A stretch of 64,000 nt of DNA, taken from assembly GCF_001665605.1 (NCBI RefSeq), contig NZ_LZSV01000017.1, positions 62,001 through 126,000 of the forward strand, read 5' to 3'. Below are positions 27,098-34,999 of the stretch, in pieces. A program made the translations under genes and the position numbers. Position 1 is the stretch's first letter, and every line of letters begins with the position of its first letter. The DNA is from Mycobacterium sp. 852014-50255_SCH5639931 (GTDB lineage Bacteria; Actinomycetota; Actinomycetes; Mycobacteriales; Mycobacteriaceae). The notes below the pieces were generated by a model that was not told where the DNA came from, ran no database searches, and saw nothing but the letters and a program-made list of their open reading frames with translations.

Positions 27098-28252
27098 GTG
27101 CGCGTTGCCATCGTCGCCGAATCGTTCCTGCCGGAAGTCAATGGTGTCAGCAACTCGGTGATCCGGGTGCTCGAGCACCTGCGCCGGACCGGTCACGAAG
27201 CCCTCGTCATCGCCCCGGACACCCCGCCCGGTGCGGCCCCGGCGGATCGCGTCTACGACGGGATCCGCGTGCATCGGGTTCCGTCGCGGATGTTTCCCAA
27301 GGTGACCACGCTGCCCCTCGGTGTGCCGATGCCCCGGATGGTGAGCGTGTTACGCGGATTCGACCCGCACGTTGTGCATTTGGCCTCGCCGGCGCTGCTG
27401 GGTTACGGCGGGGTGAAGGCGGCCCGGTGGCTGGGGGTGCCGACGGTCGCCGTATATCAAACGGACGTACCGGGTTTCGCGGCGAGCTATGGCATTCCCA
27501 TGACGACACGGGCCGCGTGGGCCTGGTTCCGCCATCTGCACAGCCTCGCCGACCGAACCCTGGCGCCGTCCAGCGTGACAATGGAATCACTTGTGGCGCA
27601 TCGCTTCCCGCGGGTTCACCACTGGGCACGCGGGGTCGACGTGCTGCGGTTCGCCCCGTCGGCGCGTGATGAGGCACTCAGGCGGCGATGGTCGCCGCAA
27701 GCCAAGCCGATCGTCGGCTTCGTGGGCCGGCTGGCGCCCGAGAAGCACGTCGAGCGGCTGATCCCGCTGGCGGGCCGAGACGACGTGCAACTCGTCATCG
27801 TCGGTGACGGCGTCGACCGAAGCAGGTTGCAAAAGGCGATGCCGACAGCGGTTTTCACCGGAGCGCTGTACGGCGACGAACTCGCAACGGCGTACGCCAG
27901 CATGGACGTCTTCGTGCATCCCGGCGAGCACGAAACGTTTTGCCAAGTCGTGCAGGAAGCGCTGGCGTCGGGGTTGCCGGTGATCGCCCCCGACGCCGGC
28001 GGCCCACGCGACCTCGTCACGCCGTGGCGCACCGGTTTGTTACTGGGCGTCGGCGAATTCGAGGCGAGGTTGCCCGCGGCCGTCACCCATTTGATCGACG
28101 AACGCCACCGCTACGCGCTGGCCGCCCGGCGCAGCGTGCTCGGCCGCAGCTGGCCGGTCATCTGTGATGAGCTGCTCGGCCACTATGAGGCGGTGCTCTC
28201 GCCGTTTGCCCGCAGGCGGATGTTCGCCAAGCGGTACGCACTGGGCCAGTGA
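27098..28252 (+). CDS. mgtA: GDP-mannose-dependent alpha-mannosyltransferase (MgtA type, Rv0557)
   Basis: A 384-residue GT4-family glycosyltransferase. It begins [20 protein letters not shown], has the donor-site blocks [16 protein letters not shown] and [31 protein letters not shown], and ends with [12 protein letters not shown]. The M. tuberculosis ortholog (also called pimB) adds mannose to glucuronosyl-diacylglycerol, an anchor for lipomannan-like glycans. GTG 27098 is the start. It is the last conserved gene before the accessory insert; in M. tuberculosis menG follows directly. Confidence 0.92.
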   Translation: MRVAIVAESFLPEVNGVSNSVIRVLEHLRRTGHEALVIAPDTPPGAAPADRVYDGIRVHRVPSRMFPKVTTLPLGVPMPRMVSVLRGFDPHVVHLASPALLGYGGVKAARWLGVPTVAVYQTDVPGFAASYGIPMTTRAAWAWFRHLHSLADRTLAPSSVTMESLVAHRFPRVHHWARGVDVLRFAPSARDEALRRRWSPQAKPIVGFVGRLAPEKHVERLIPLAGRDDVQLVIVGDGVDRSRLQKAMPTAVFTGALYGDELATAYASMDVFVHPGEHETFCQVVQEALASGLPVIAPDAGGPRDLVTPWRTGLLLGVGEFEARLPAAVTHLIDERHRYALAARRSVLGRSWPVICDELLGHYEAVLSPFARRRMFAKRYALGQ

Positions 28253-28341
28253 GTTAGCGGTCAGCCCTGCGGACAACGCTTATGGCGAGTCCTCGAAAGG
28301 GCTGGCTCGGACGTCTCGTAGTTAACCCCAGGGTACTGACG

Positions 28342-29196
28342 TCAGTCCTCAGGCCGATGGAATTCGCCGGGCGGGGCGTCCTGAATCGGATTGTCGGGTC
28401 GCCCCATATGTGGTCGCTCTCCTGCCTGGCCGGAGCGCGCCGCTAGCAGATGCGCAATCCGTTGCGGATCTGCCACACCCGCCAGTTCCTTGAGAAAGGA
28501 ATAGACCCCCTGCAAGGGAAAGCGGAACGGTTCGTCCGTCGTCTTACGCAGCACGGCGCACGCGAGACTGTCCCGGATGCCCGGATTGGCGGCGACTATC
28601 TCGGAAGTGATCTGGCCTGGGATGATCGGCACCATCATGCTGTCGCTCGACAGCACGGCTAGCAGGACCTCATAGCCGTTCGCGGTGGCCAGATCGTGGA
28701 AGAACCCCGGCTGAATGTTGTATAAGCCGTGGTCGACCCATCCCAGGCACGGCGTCCAGTGGATCATCACGCCCCCCGGGGCGGTGTGATCGTGAATCGC
28801 CTTGTAGCAATTGGCCTGATTGAAGACATGTTCAGTCGTGCCGTTGTTGATGCAGACGTCGAACCTTGTCCCAAGGTCGAAGGGCAGGTTGAGATCCTGC
28901 TGCAGGCGGTAGTGATTGGGCGGGAGCAGATCGATGGCGTTGTAGCTGCGGAAGTCGAACAGGGCTCTGTAGATTCGCTTGGCGTCGGCATAGACCTGGG
29001 CCATGCCGTCCGGCGCCGTCTCGGCCAGCAACGCGTCGCTCCGTGGCCCTTCGGGGAGCAGGAGCGGGATCGCCTGCGCCACATCGATCATGGTCTCGGC
29101 TTCGCCGAATTCCAGGAGGCGGCCTTGCTGAGGAAGCAGACCGCGGCGCGACGCCTCCAGCAGGAAGCTGAGCTCGATATTCGTGATTGCCATCAT
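28342..29196 (-). CDS. Putative class I SAM-dependent methyltransferase
   Basis: A 284-residue protein. The segment FDVCINNGTTEHVFNQANCYKAIHDHT followed by GGVMIHWTPCLGWVDHGLYNIQP is the part of a Rossmann methyltransferase that follows the SAM-binding loop, and LLEFGEAETM near residue 27 may be a degenerate first motif. It could methylate a small molecule or peptide. It lies at the left edge of the insert beside the FHA and sigma genes; whether it acts on the RiPP product is unknown. The start could be ATG 29196 or the next codon. Confidence 0.6.
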   Translation of the reverse strand: MMAITNIELSFLLEASRRGLLPQQGRLLEFGEAETMIDVAQAIPLLLPEGPRSDALLAETAPDGMAQVYADAKRIYRALFDFRSYNAIDLLPPNHYRLQQDLNLPFDLGTRFDVCINNGTTEHVFNQANCYKAIHDHTAPGGVMIHWTPCLGWVDHGLYNIQPGFFHDLATANGYEVLLAVLSSDSMMVPIIPGQITSEIVAANPGIRDSLACAVLRKTTDEPFRFPLQGVYSFLKELAGVADPQRIAHLLAARSGQAGERPHMGRPDNPIQDAPPGEFHRPED

Positions 29197-29592
29197 GAAG
29201 TTGGGCTAGGGATGCTGCGACGCATGCTCGTAGATTTTATGGCTTGTGGCCGGCACGGAAGACGGCTTCCAGCGATACCGTTATCTTCGGAACACATCCC
29301 AGGCCTGGCCTGTCGGCCTTCGTCGCGGCTAATGAGCTGTGTCGAAAATGCCCACCACGGTCCAACCGCAACTGGGCATCGCCGACCCGATACTCCGATA
29401 GGGGTCGATCCCGACGCACGGCGGCGACGCCATCGACACCGGTCGGTGATGGTCAGACGATGACGGGATCCCGGACAGGCTTGCGATACTGGGGGAATGT
29501 CGGCAGCCAAGCGGGCGATTTTTGGCTCAGCGGACGGTTCCCGGCCAAGCTCTGCGTCGCAGGGGCAGAATTGGCCTGATAGGAGGGTCAGC
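29197..29592. other. Intergenic region between the methyltransferase and FHA genes
   Basis: About 400 bases between two divergent genes. The only overlapping frame, on the minus strand, has no ribosome site and reads as a shadow. I see no repeat or RNA gene; it presumably carries the two promoters. It lacks the GTCACSYTT-N17-CTACC element found further right. Confidence 0.4.
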
Positions 29593-30216
29593 ATGTCTTC
29601 CCATTTGGAGGTGTGGAAACCGTCAGGGCGGGAGCTGATCGCGCTGAGCGGTGAACGACTGACCCTCGGCAAGTCCTTGACCAACGCGGTGTCGTTCGAG
29701 CACGATCCGACCGTGTCCCGCGTACACGCCGTCTTGGAGAACTTCGGTCAAGCGTGGTCCGTGCGGGACCTGGGTAGCCGCAACGGCACCTATGTCAACG
29801 GAGAAAAGATCGCTGCGGAACGGATTCTGCGGTCTGGCGACGAATTGCGGCTCGGCAGTTCACGGTTGGTCTTCTGGATGACCAGGGGCGCTGACGAAGC
29901 ACCGGCCGATCAAGAAACCGAAACCGGCAAGTCCATCCTGCGGCCGCCTCGGATGACCCAGCGCGAACTCGACGTCCTCAAAATTTTGTGTCGCCCCTTC
30001 GTATCCGACGACCCGTTTCCCGAGCCTGCATCGGTTCGTCACATGGCCCAGGAGCTATTCGTCACGGAAGCAGCCGTCAAGCAACATCTGCAACATCTGT
30101 ACGACAAGTTCGGCATCAAAACCGATGGAGATCGACGGGTAAGACTGGCCAACGCGGCCATCCGGCTCGGTGCCGTCAACCGCTCCATGCTGCGTGACCG
30201 TCGCACGCAAGGGTGA
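29593..30216 (+). CDS. FHA-domain protein with C-terminal winged-helix-like DNA-binding region
   Basis: A 207-residue protein with a perfect AGGAGG ribosome site six bases before ATG 29593; a longer frame upstream is ignored for that reason. Residues ~20-95 form an FHA domain (SRVHAVLEN, GSRNGTYVNGEKI), which binds phosphothreonine. Residues ~115-195 (MTQRELDVLKIL, then VRHMAQELFVTEAAVKQHLQHLYDKFGI) read as a helix-turn-helix region similar to LuxR/FHA-HTH regulators. It may link Ser/Thr kinase signalling to transcription of the insert. It converges on the sigma factor gene, 12 bases away. Confidence 0.8.
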   Translation: MSSHLEVWKPSGRELIALSGERLTLGKSLTNAVSFEHDPTVSRVHAVLENFGQAWSVRDLGSRNGTYVNGEKIAAERILRSGDELRLGSSRLVFWMTRGADEAPADQETETGKSILRPPRMTQRELDVLKILCRPFVSDDPFPEPASVRHMAQELFVTEAAVKQHLQHLYDKFGIKTDGDRRVRLANAAIRLGAVNRSMLRDRRTQG

Positions 30217-30228
30217 GCGGCCCGGTGA

Positions 30229-30990
30229 CTAGGAGATCTTGTCGAGCACCCCGCCGCCGAGCATGGCGACCGCATTGAGGGCACTGCGACGGTATTCGTC
30301 ACATGTGGGGCACGACTCGATATGGCGGGCAATGCGTTTCCGCATCAGCACGGTGAACTGTTCGTCCCAGCCCGACAGATCCGCGGCGAGCCGGGGGCAT
30401 CCGTTCCGCGGGGCGCGCCGTGCCACCAATAGCGCACCCAGCGAGCGTTCGATGGTGTCGCGCAGCCGCTGCAGGAGCTTCTTGGTGGAGTCATAGCTGA
30501 TGCCCAGCGCTTGCGCGAGCTCGGTTCCGGTCACGCCGTGACGGTAGGCAAGATCCAGCACGTGGCGGTCGCGCTCGGACAATCCGCAGGCGGCTTGGGC
30601 GATCAGTTCGCGGAGCTCGTTCTGGGCCGTCAGCGTAAACGGCCCCGGACCCGTCGCCACATCATCGGGCAGCTCGTCACAGGCGGCCTCCCGGCGACGT
30701 TCGGATAGGGCCCGCAGGGCGCGGCGACGGGCGATGGCGTAAAGCCAGGGCCTCAGCTTGTCCGCATCACGGAGCTTCGGCAACTCTGTCGTCGCGATGC
30801 AGAAGACCTCCTGTACGCAGTCGGAGGCCGCGTGGCGGTCACGCAGCATGCCGACGCAGTAGGCGTGAAGTGGGGCTGCATAGCGGTTGTAGATGCTGGC
30901 CAACGCCGCCCGATCGCCGGTCGCCGCTGCGCGGGCGAGGTCCGTGTCGCTGATAATGCGATGCTTCGGCACCGTGGTCATGAAAGTCAT
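30229..30990 (-). CDS. ECF sigma factor with C-terminal zinc-binding (ZAS-like) anti-sigma tail
   Basis: A 253-residue sigma-70 family protein. Region 2 includes DCVQEVFCIATTELPKLRDADKLRPWLYAIARRRALR, and region 4 includes LAQALGISYDSTKKLLQRLRDTIERSL. Unusually, a tail follows with Cys198, His223, Cys227 and Cys230, i.e. C-x24-H-x3-C-x2-C. That is close to the zinc motif of the redox anti-sigma factor RsrA, so the protein may carry its own inhibitory or redox-sensing module (inference). It sits beside the precursor genes and is the best candidate to read the repeated promoter element. Start ATG 30990 or 30981. Confidence 0.85.
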   Translation of the reverse strand: MTFMTTVPKHRIISDTDLARAAATGDRAALASIYNRYAAPLHAYCVGMLRDRHAASDCVQEVFCIATTELPKLRDADKLRPWLYAIARRRALRALSERRREAACDELPDDVATGPGPFTLTAQNELRELIAQAACGLSERDRHVLDLAYRHGVTGTELAQALGISYDSTKKLLQRLRDTIERSLGALLVARRAPRNGCPRLAADLSGWDEQFTVLMRKRIARHIESCPTCDEYRRSALNAVAMLGGGVLDKIS

Positions 30991-31111
30991 GACTGAAATG
31001 CTCGGGGATGGTGGGTGATTTCGTAATTACCGTGGAAGCCAGTTTCACCTTCCGCAGGGGAAGGGTTTCCTACCTATTTGGTAAGGGTCGGTACCTGGAG
31101 AACGCGTACGA

Positions 31112-31151
31112 CCACCGCCCCATAACCGATGTAACGGTTATGGGGCGGTGG
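31112..31151 (-). terminator. 17-bp perfect hairpin downstream of precursor gene 1
   Basis: CCACCGCCCCATAACCG (31112-31128) pairs perfectly with its reverse complement at 31135-31151 around a six-base loop. It lies 28 bases after the precursor 1 stop in the direction of transcription. There is no T-run, as is common for mycobacterial terminators. It closely resembles the hairpin after precursor 2. Confidence 0.7.
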
Positions 31152-31179
31152 CGACGATTGTGACGTGTGTTGGAGCAGC

Positions 31180-31365
31180 TCACGCCTTCGTCTTGGTGTG
31201 CGCCGTGCGCGTGCCGGTGCCGTTTCCGGTGCCCGTTCCGGTGCCGTTTCCGGTGCCGGTACCGGTGCCGTTGCCGCGGCCGCCGTGGGCGATGCGCAGC
31301 TCGTCAGCGGTCAGGGTGCGGATGCTCTGTCGGCGCAGCGCAATCTTGTCGTGGTTGATACTCAT
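31180..31365 (-). CDS. RiPP precursor peptide 1, Thr/Gly-rich, Cys-free, 61 aa
   Basis: ATG 31365 is preceded by AGGA at good spacing. The 29-residue leader contains IALRRQSIRTLTADELR and ends AHGG, a double-glycine cleavage site for a C39 peptidase. The 32-residue core is built of NGTGTGTG repeats and then RTAHTKTKA; it has 11 Thr, no Ser and no Cys. The leader style fits precursors paired with LanB dehydratases (LanB/TIGR04149-like, recalled). Dehydration of Thr to dehydrobutyrine is the likely fate; without Cys no lanthionine ring can form. Confidence 0.85.
   Translation of the reverse strand: MSINHDKIALRRQSIRTLTADELRIAHGGRGNGTGTGTGNGTGTGTGNGTGTRTAHTKTKA
31210..31272 (-). repeat. 24-bp tandem repeat in precursor 1 core
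   Basis: Two 24-base units (31249-31272 and 31225-31248) and a 15-base partial third (31210-31224) encode NGTGTGTG, NGTGTGTG and NGTGT. Units one and two differ only at wobble positions. The frame is preserved by any whole-unit gain or loss. Confidence 0.8.
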
Positions 31366-31422
31366 TTGATCTTTCCTTCTTGTGTGATGTGGTGACGGCA
31401 AGCCCGGGCGGGCCCGCTCATA

Positions 31423-31453
31423 GGTAGGAGCGCCGGCGACCTCGAAGGGTGAC
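31423..31453 (-). promoter_or_regulatory. ECF-type promoter element for precursor gene 1
   Basis: Read on the minus strand: GTCACCCTT, 17 bases, CTACC, then TATGAG and a GGGCCC run. The same two boxes with identical 17-base spacing precede precursor gene 2 and the export operon. The CTACC box ends 57 bases before the precursor ATG. Confidence 0.75.
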
Positions 31454-31514
31454 CATTTTTCCGCGGAATTCGCAGATTCGTGGCACCCGGCCGGTTACTT
31501 GCCGCACGGCGAGA

Positions 31515-31555
31515 ACCGCCCCGCAACCGATGGCAAATCGGTTGTGGGGCGGTTT
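31515..31555 (-). terminator. 18-bp hairpin downstream of precursor gene 2
   Basis: AACCGCCCCGCAACCGAT (31515-31532) pairs with 31538-31555 with one G-T pair and a five-base loop. It follows the precursor 2 stop by 24 bases in the transcribed direction and shares the ACCGCCCC and AACCG arms with the hairpin after precursor 1, so gene and terminator seem to have been duplicated together. Confidence 0.7.
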
Positions 31556-31579
31556 GTTTGGGACGAGCGCCGTACTCTG

Positions 31580-31816
31580 CTAGGCCACCGTCAGCGTCTG
31601 CGGGGGTGAATGCGTAGCCGTCAGCGTCGGATTGGGGCGGGTGCCTGTGTGCGTTCCCGTGGTGGGCAGCGTGGTGTGCTTGGTGGTCTGGCCCGAGCCG
31701 TTGCCACCGCCGGTGCCGTTGCCGCCCTCGCCGCCGTGGGCCATGCGCAGCTCGTCGGCGGTCAGGGTGCGGATGCTCTGCCGGCGCAGTGCCAGCCTGT
31801 CGTGATTGGTGTTCAT
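31580..31816 (-). CDS. RiPP precursor peptide 2, Thr-rich, Cys-free, 78 aa
   Basis: ATG 31816 has AAGGAG at normal spacing; an upstream in-frame start lacks one. The 29-residue leader differs from precursor 1 at only a few positions (MNTNHDRL versus MSINHDKI, and Met versus Ile near the end) and ends AHGG. The 49-residue core has a Gly/Asn-rich first part and a Thr/Pro/His-rich second part, with 15 Thr, 2 Ser and no Cys. It lies 90 bases downstream of lanB with its own promoter element. Near-identical leaders with unlike cores indicate shared processing enzymes. Confidence 0.85.
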   Translation of the reverse strand: MNTNHDRLALRRQSIRTLTADELRMAHGGEGGNGTGGGNGSGQTTKHTTLPTTGTHTGTRPNPTLTATHSPPQTLTVA

Positions 31817-31874
31817 TTTGTTTCTCCTTGCTGTGATTTGTGTTGGCGCGGAACTGTTTTGGGCCGTGCTCACA

Positions 31875-31905
31875 GGTAGAAGCGTCATGCCAGGCAAAAC
31901 GTGAC
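31875..31905 (-). promoter_or_regulatory. ECF-type promoter element for precursor gene 2
   Basis: On the minus strand: GTCACGTTT, 17 bases, CTACC, then TGTGAG and GGCCC. It begins immediately after the lanB stop codon and ends 58 bases before the precursor ATG, so the precursor can be transcribed independently of the large operon. Confidence 0.7.
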
Positions 31906-31906
31906 G

Positions 31907-34900
31907 CTATTTTGCCCGCGCTAATTGGCTCGCGTAGTGGCGATCAAGAAAGCTCAGCAGGATGAGTTCGTGGGTGCGGGCGGCCGAGCGCAGCAGCCGC
32001 ACGGCGTTCAGGTGGCTGAGGCTGTGCAGTATCCGCGCATAGGGCTGAGTCAGCTCACCGCGCCCGGACAGGTCCGCCAGCTCCGAGAGCAAGGGCACTA
32101 TTCGCTCGGATCGCTGCCTGAACGCCTGGCGTACGGGTTCGTATGGGTGGTCCTTGGTGTCGTCGAGCAGCGCGGTGACTTCCGCACGCTCGCGGCGCCA
32201 GTGCTGGCCGATCCCGGGATCCAGGTTGGCTGCGTTGGGGTATTCCGGCCGGTAGCCGTCGGCCCCGTCCTTGGCCCAGTCGCGCCGCTCCTGTATGTCC
32301 AGGCCGGCATCGGCCAGCAGGCGGTCGGTGGCGTATAGGCACAGCCGCCAGCGCGCATCGGCCGCGTCGCCGCCATAGAGGTCAAGCAGGCCCATGATTT
32401 TCAGCACGGCCTCACTGTCGGCCGCGTGGATCCGCTCGGCCAGTTCGATGCCGGCGTCGCCGCCGTACCGTTCGATCTCGCGGTGGTACGTGTCCGTCGC
32501 GAACTTCCATATCGTCCCGTCGCCGAGCTGTGGTGCCAGTGCGTCGGTCAGCGCCGGCAAGGCGTGGTCCCGCAATGCCGTCGGGTCACCGTGCAACCGA
32601 AGCCGCAGATGATGTTCGGGGTCGGCGTAGCGCAGGAAGAACCAATGGTCGACGACGCCGCTTTCGCGCAGCTGTTTCACGACGGGTCCCACGGCGTCGG
32701 TGAGAATGCGATCGGCGGACGCGGTGCCCGTATACGCCTTGAGGTAGAGCCACTGGCTGCCCGGGCCGAAGGTCCGGCGCACCTTCGGCGGGGTCCACAG
32801 CCCGGGCGCCGGTGCCGGCTCGCCACGCCGGATGAACGGCACGATGAGTTCGTGGGCGAATCGGCCCTGTGGCCCGGTGGCGATCCCGGTGGGCAGGACC
32901 TCCTCGATGATCGCCTCGGTCCGCCCGCGCAGCACCTTGGCGGCCGCGGCCGTGAGAACAGGGCTTGTGGTGTCGACGTACAGGCGGTTGTCGCCGTCGG
33001 CGATGAGCAGCTCACCGGGCAGTCCCCGCTCGCGAGCCAGGGCCGCCCATCCGGCTAAAGCGTCGGAGGCGTCGGGTTTCGTGACCTTGGAGATCTCGGC
33101 CGCCGACAGCCGCCAGCGGGCCCGGGCCAGCACCAGGCGCCCGGCGGTGACCCGCGGCAACGCCGGCGCCGCTGACAGGGCGCCCCAATCCCACGCCAGC
33201 CCGCCGGTCACCCCGTCGCTTTGCAGCGCCGCGAGGAACCGGTACACCCCGAAGCCGCGCCACGCCGGATTGTGCGCCGTGGTCAGCCGCGGCCTTACTT
33301 CGGCGCCCAGCCGCGGGCTGTGGAGGACGACGCGGTCACCGTCGAGACGCACGGTCAGCTCATCGACACTGAGCTGACGATCCGCGGGTGCGCCCGAACG
33401 CCCCAGCAGGACCAATTCGTAGTCGCGCAGCACCGGCCGGGCCAAGACATTGCCGACTCGGCCTTCCGGCAGGTGCACGATCTCGGCGAACACCACACCG
33501 GGGGACTGGACTTCCTCGGCGCGCAGGTGGGCTCGTACCGCGTGGTGCAGTCGCGTGTCGCCGTGACAGAACCGGCCGAGCAGCTGTGCTCCCGAAGGCC
33601 CGTAGGCGCAGTCGATTTCGACACCGTCCTCGAGCAGGTTCGCGTTGACCGCCAGGCCGTCGGGCAATGGCAACGGCGGTGGCAGATCTTTCTGTGACGA
33701 TTCAAGGCGCGCGACCGTGGGGGCGTCGAGTTCGAGGCTCGCGGCGCCGCTCTCACGCGTGCGCATGACCAGATCGAGCAGGGCGGCGTCGCGCGCGGTG
33801 AACGCGTACTGCGGAGTGACGCCGCCGAGGTCGAGCCCGGCCAGCAGCGGCGACTCGTCGGCCGCCGGGTGCGCCGACGGGTCGAACCCGATCCCCATCT
33901 CCTCGTCGAGCGCCTCCATCAGCGCGACCTCTCGGTCCTCGTAGCGCGCCGCGAACTGCTGCTTGAACCGAGTCAGCGCCAGATCCTCGCCGCCCGTGGA
34001 CAACCGGTGCAGCAGTTGCACCCCCTCGGCCAGCAGCTTCACCGTGTCGGATCCCAGGGTCAGACCCGACCCGGCCCGGTGCAGGTCGACCTGGATCAGC
34101 CGGGCTTCGTCGCCTTCACCGGCCAGCTCGAGCAGCTGTGTGGCGGTCGCCGCGTAGGCCTCGGGCGGATTACCCAGCCCGGCGGCGTCCAGGCGTGCGA
34201 GCTCGTCGGAGACCCGCCGCAACGCGTCCGAGGTGGCGGCGAAGTCCGGCCCGCTCAGCGACGACATCAGCTGGGTCAGCGGTTCCGGGCCCGTCACCGC
34301 GGGCTCGGCCACCGGCGTCAAGACCTTGGCCTCGATCAGGGCATCGACGTATTCGCGTGCCTCGTCGCGCTCGACCCCCACCCGTTTGGCCACGGCGTCG
34401 ACAACCTTGTCCACCGCGCAGCCACCGGCTGCCGCATCCAACGCACAACGCAACGGCGCGTCGTCCTCGACCACGACCAGATGATGCGTGCGACGGCCCT
34501 CGCGAAGCCGGCTTTCGATGAGCCGCATGGCCCCGGCGGCGTGGTAGCGGCTGGAGTTGGGCTCCACCATCATGGTCTGTCGTGTCGACGCATCCGCCAA
34601 CAGCCGCTCGACCAGCGCCGCCAGCACCTCCGTGTCGGGTCGGCTGTGCCGGCTGATCCCCTCCGGGCCGTCGACCACCAACGCGGTGGTGTCGCTCAGC
34701 TCTCCCAGCGAGCAGCCGGCGAAGAGTCCGAAAGGCGTTGCGCGGGTGCACATGCGGGTCAGATACGCAGTCACCGAGGCGATCACCCGGTCGTCCGCAT
34801 CGCCGGCTGCCAAGCGGCGCATCAACCCGGGCGAGGCGAGGTGGAGCGCCTCACGAATCTCCGGCCGTGCGACCAGGTTGCGCCAGTAGGTGGAATCGGC

Positions 34901-34990
34901 GCGCAGGCGCTCCAATTCGTTCAGCGGCAGCAACGGCGCGCGCATCACGAAGAAGCCACTCGGCGTCAGCGCGGATGTTGAATCGTTCAT
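31907..34990 (-). CDS. Full-length LanB-type dehydratase (glutamylation and elimination domains)
   Basis: A 1027-residue protein close to NisB in length. The N-terminal domain carries TRATPFGLFAG at 82-92, the hallmark of tRNA-Glu-dependent lantibiotic dehydratases. The C-terminal elimination domain (about 745-1010) has RYADPEHHLRLRL with Arg796/Arg798, YHREIERYGG at 835-844 and LSHLNAVRLL with His993, matching the positions of known elimination residues in NisB. It should glutamylate Ser/Thr and expel glutamate, giving dehydroamino acids. It starts nine bases after the exporter stop (GGAG ribosome site). No LanC partner is in the window. High GC like its neighbours. Confidence 0.9.
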   Translation of the reverse strand: MNDSTSALTPSGFFVMRAPLLPLNELERLRADSTYWRNLVARPEIREALHLASPGLMRRLAAGDADDRVIASVTAYLTRMCTRATPFGLFAGCSLGELSDTTALVVDGPEGISRHSRPDTEVLAALVERLLADASTRQTMMVEPNSSRYHAAGAMRLIESRLREGRRTHHLVVVEDDAPLRCALDAAAGGCAVDKVVDAVAKRVGVERDEAREYVDALIEAKVLTPVAEPAVTGPEPLTQLMSSLSGPDFAATSDALRRVSDELARLDAAGLGNPPEAYAATATQLLELAGEGDEARLIQVDLHRAGSGLTLGSDTVKLLAEGVQLLHRLSTGGEDLALTRFKQQFAARYEDREVALMEALDEEMGIGFDPSAHPAADESPLLAGLDLGGVTPQYAFTARDAALLDLVMRTRESGAASLELDAPTVARLESSQKDLPPPLPLPDGLAVNANLLEDGVEIDCAYGPSGAQLLGRFCHGDTRLHHAVRAHLRAEEVQSPGVVFAEIVHLPEGRVGNVLARPVLRDYELVLLGRSGAPADRQLSVDELTVRLDGDRVVLHSPRLGAEVRPRLTTAHNPAWRGFGVYRFLAALQSDGVTGGLAWDWGALSAAPALPRVTAGRLVLARARWRLSAAEISKVTKPDASDALAGWAALARERGLPGELLIADGDNRLYVDTTSPVLTAAAAKVLRGRTEAIIEEVLPTGIATGPQGRFAHELIVPFIRRGEPAPAPGLWTPPKVRRTFGPGSQWLYLKAYTGTASADRILTDAVGPVVKQLRESGVVDHWFFLRYADPEHHLRLRLHGDPTALRDHALPALTDALAPQLGDGTIWKFATDTYHREIERYGGDAGIELAERIHAADSEAVLKIMGLLDLYGGDAADARWRLCLYATDRLLADAGLDIQERRDWAKDGADGYRPEYPNAANLDPGIGQHWRRERAEVTALLDDTKDHPYEPVRQAFRQRSERIVPLLSELADLSGRGELTQPYARILHSLSHLNAVRLLRSAARTHELILLSFLDRHYASQLARAK

Positions 34991-34999
34991 TTCCAGCTC

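Noticed and set aside
31048..31078. TTCACCTTC-N17-CTACC on the plus strand near the sigma gene, similar to the promoter element
   Set aside because: Spacing matches, but it matches only six of nine bases in the first box, points away from the sigma gene toward no gene, and would run into the hairpin at 31112. Possibly a remnant or chance.
31907..34990. LanB acting as a PEARL-type enzyme that adds amino acids to a peptide end
   Set aside because: PEARL enzymes lack the elimination domain; here the C-terminal elimination domain and its Arg and His residues are present, so dehydration is more likely. It cannot be fully excluded from sequence.
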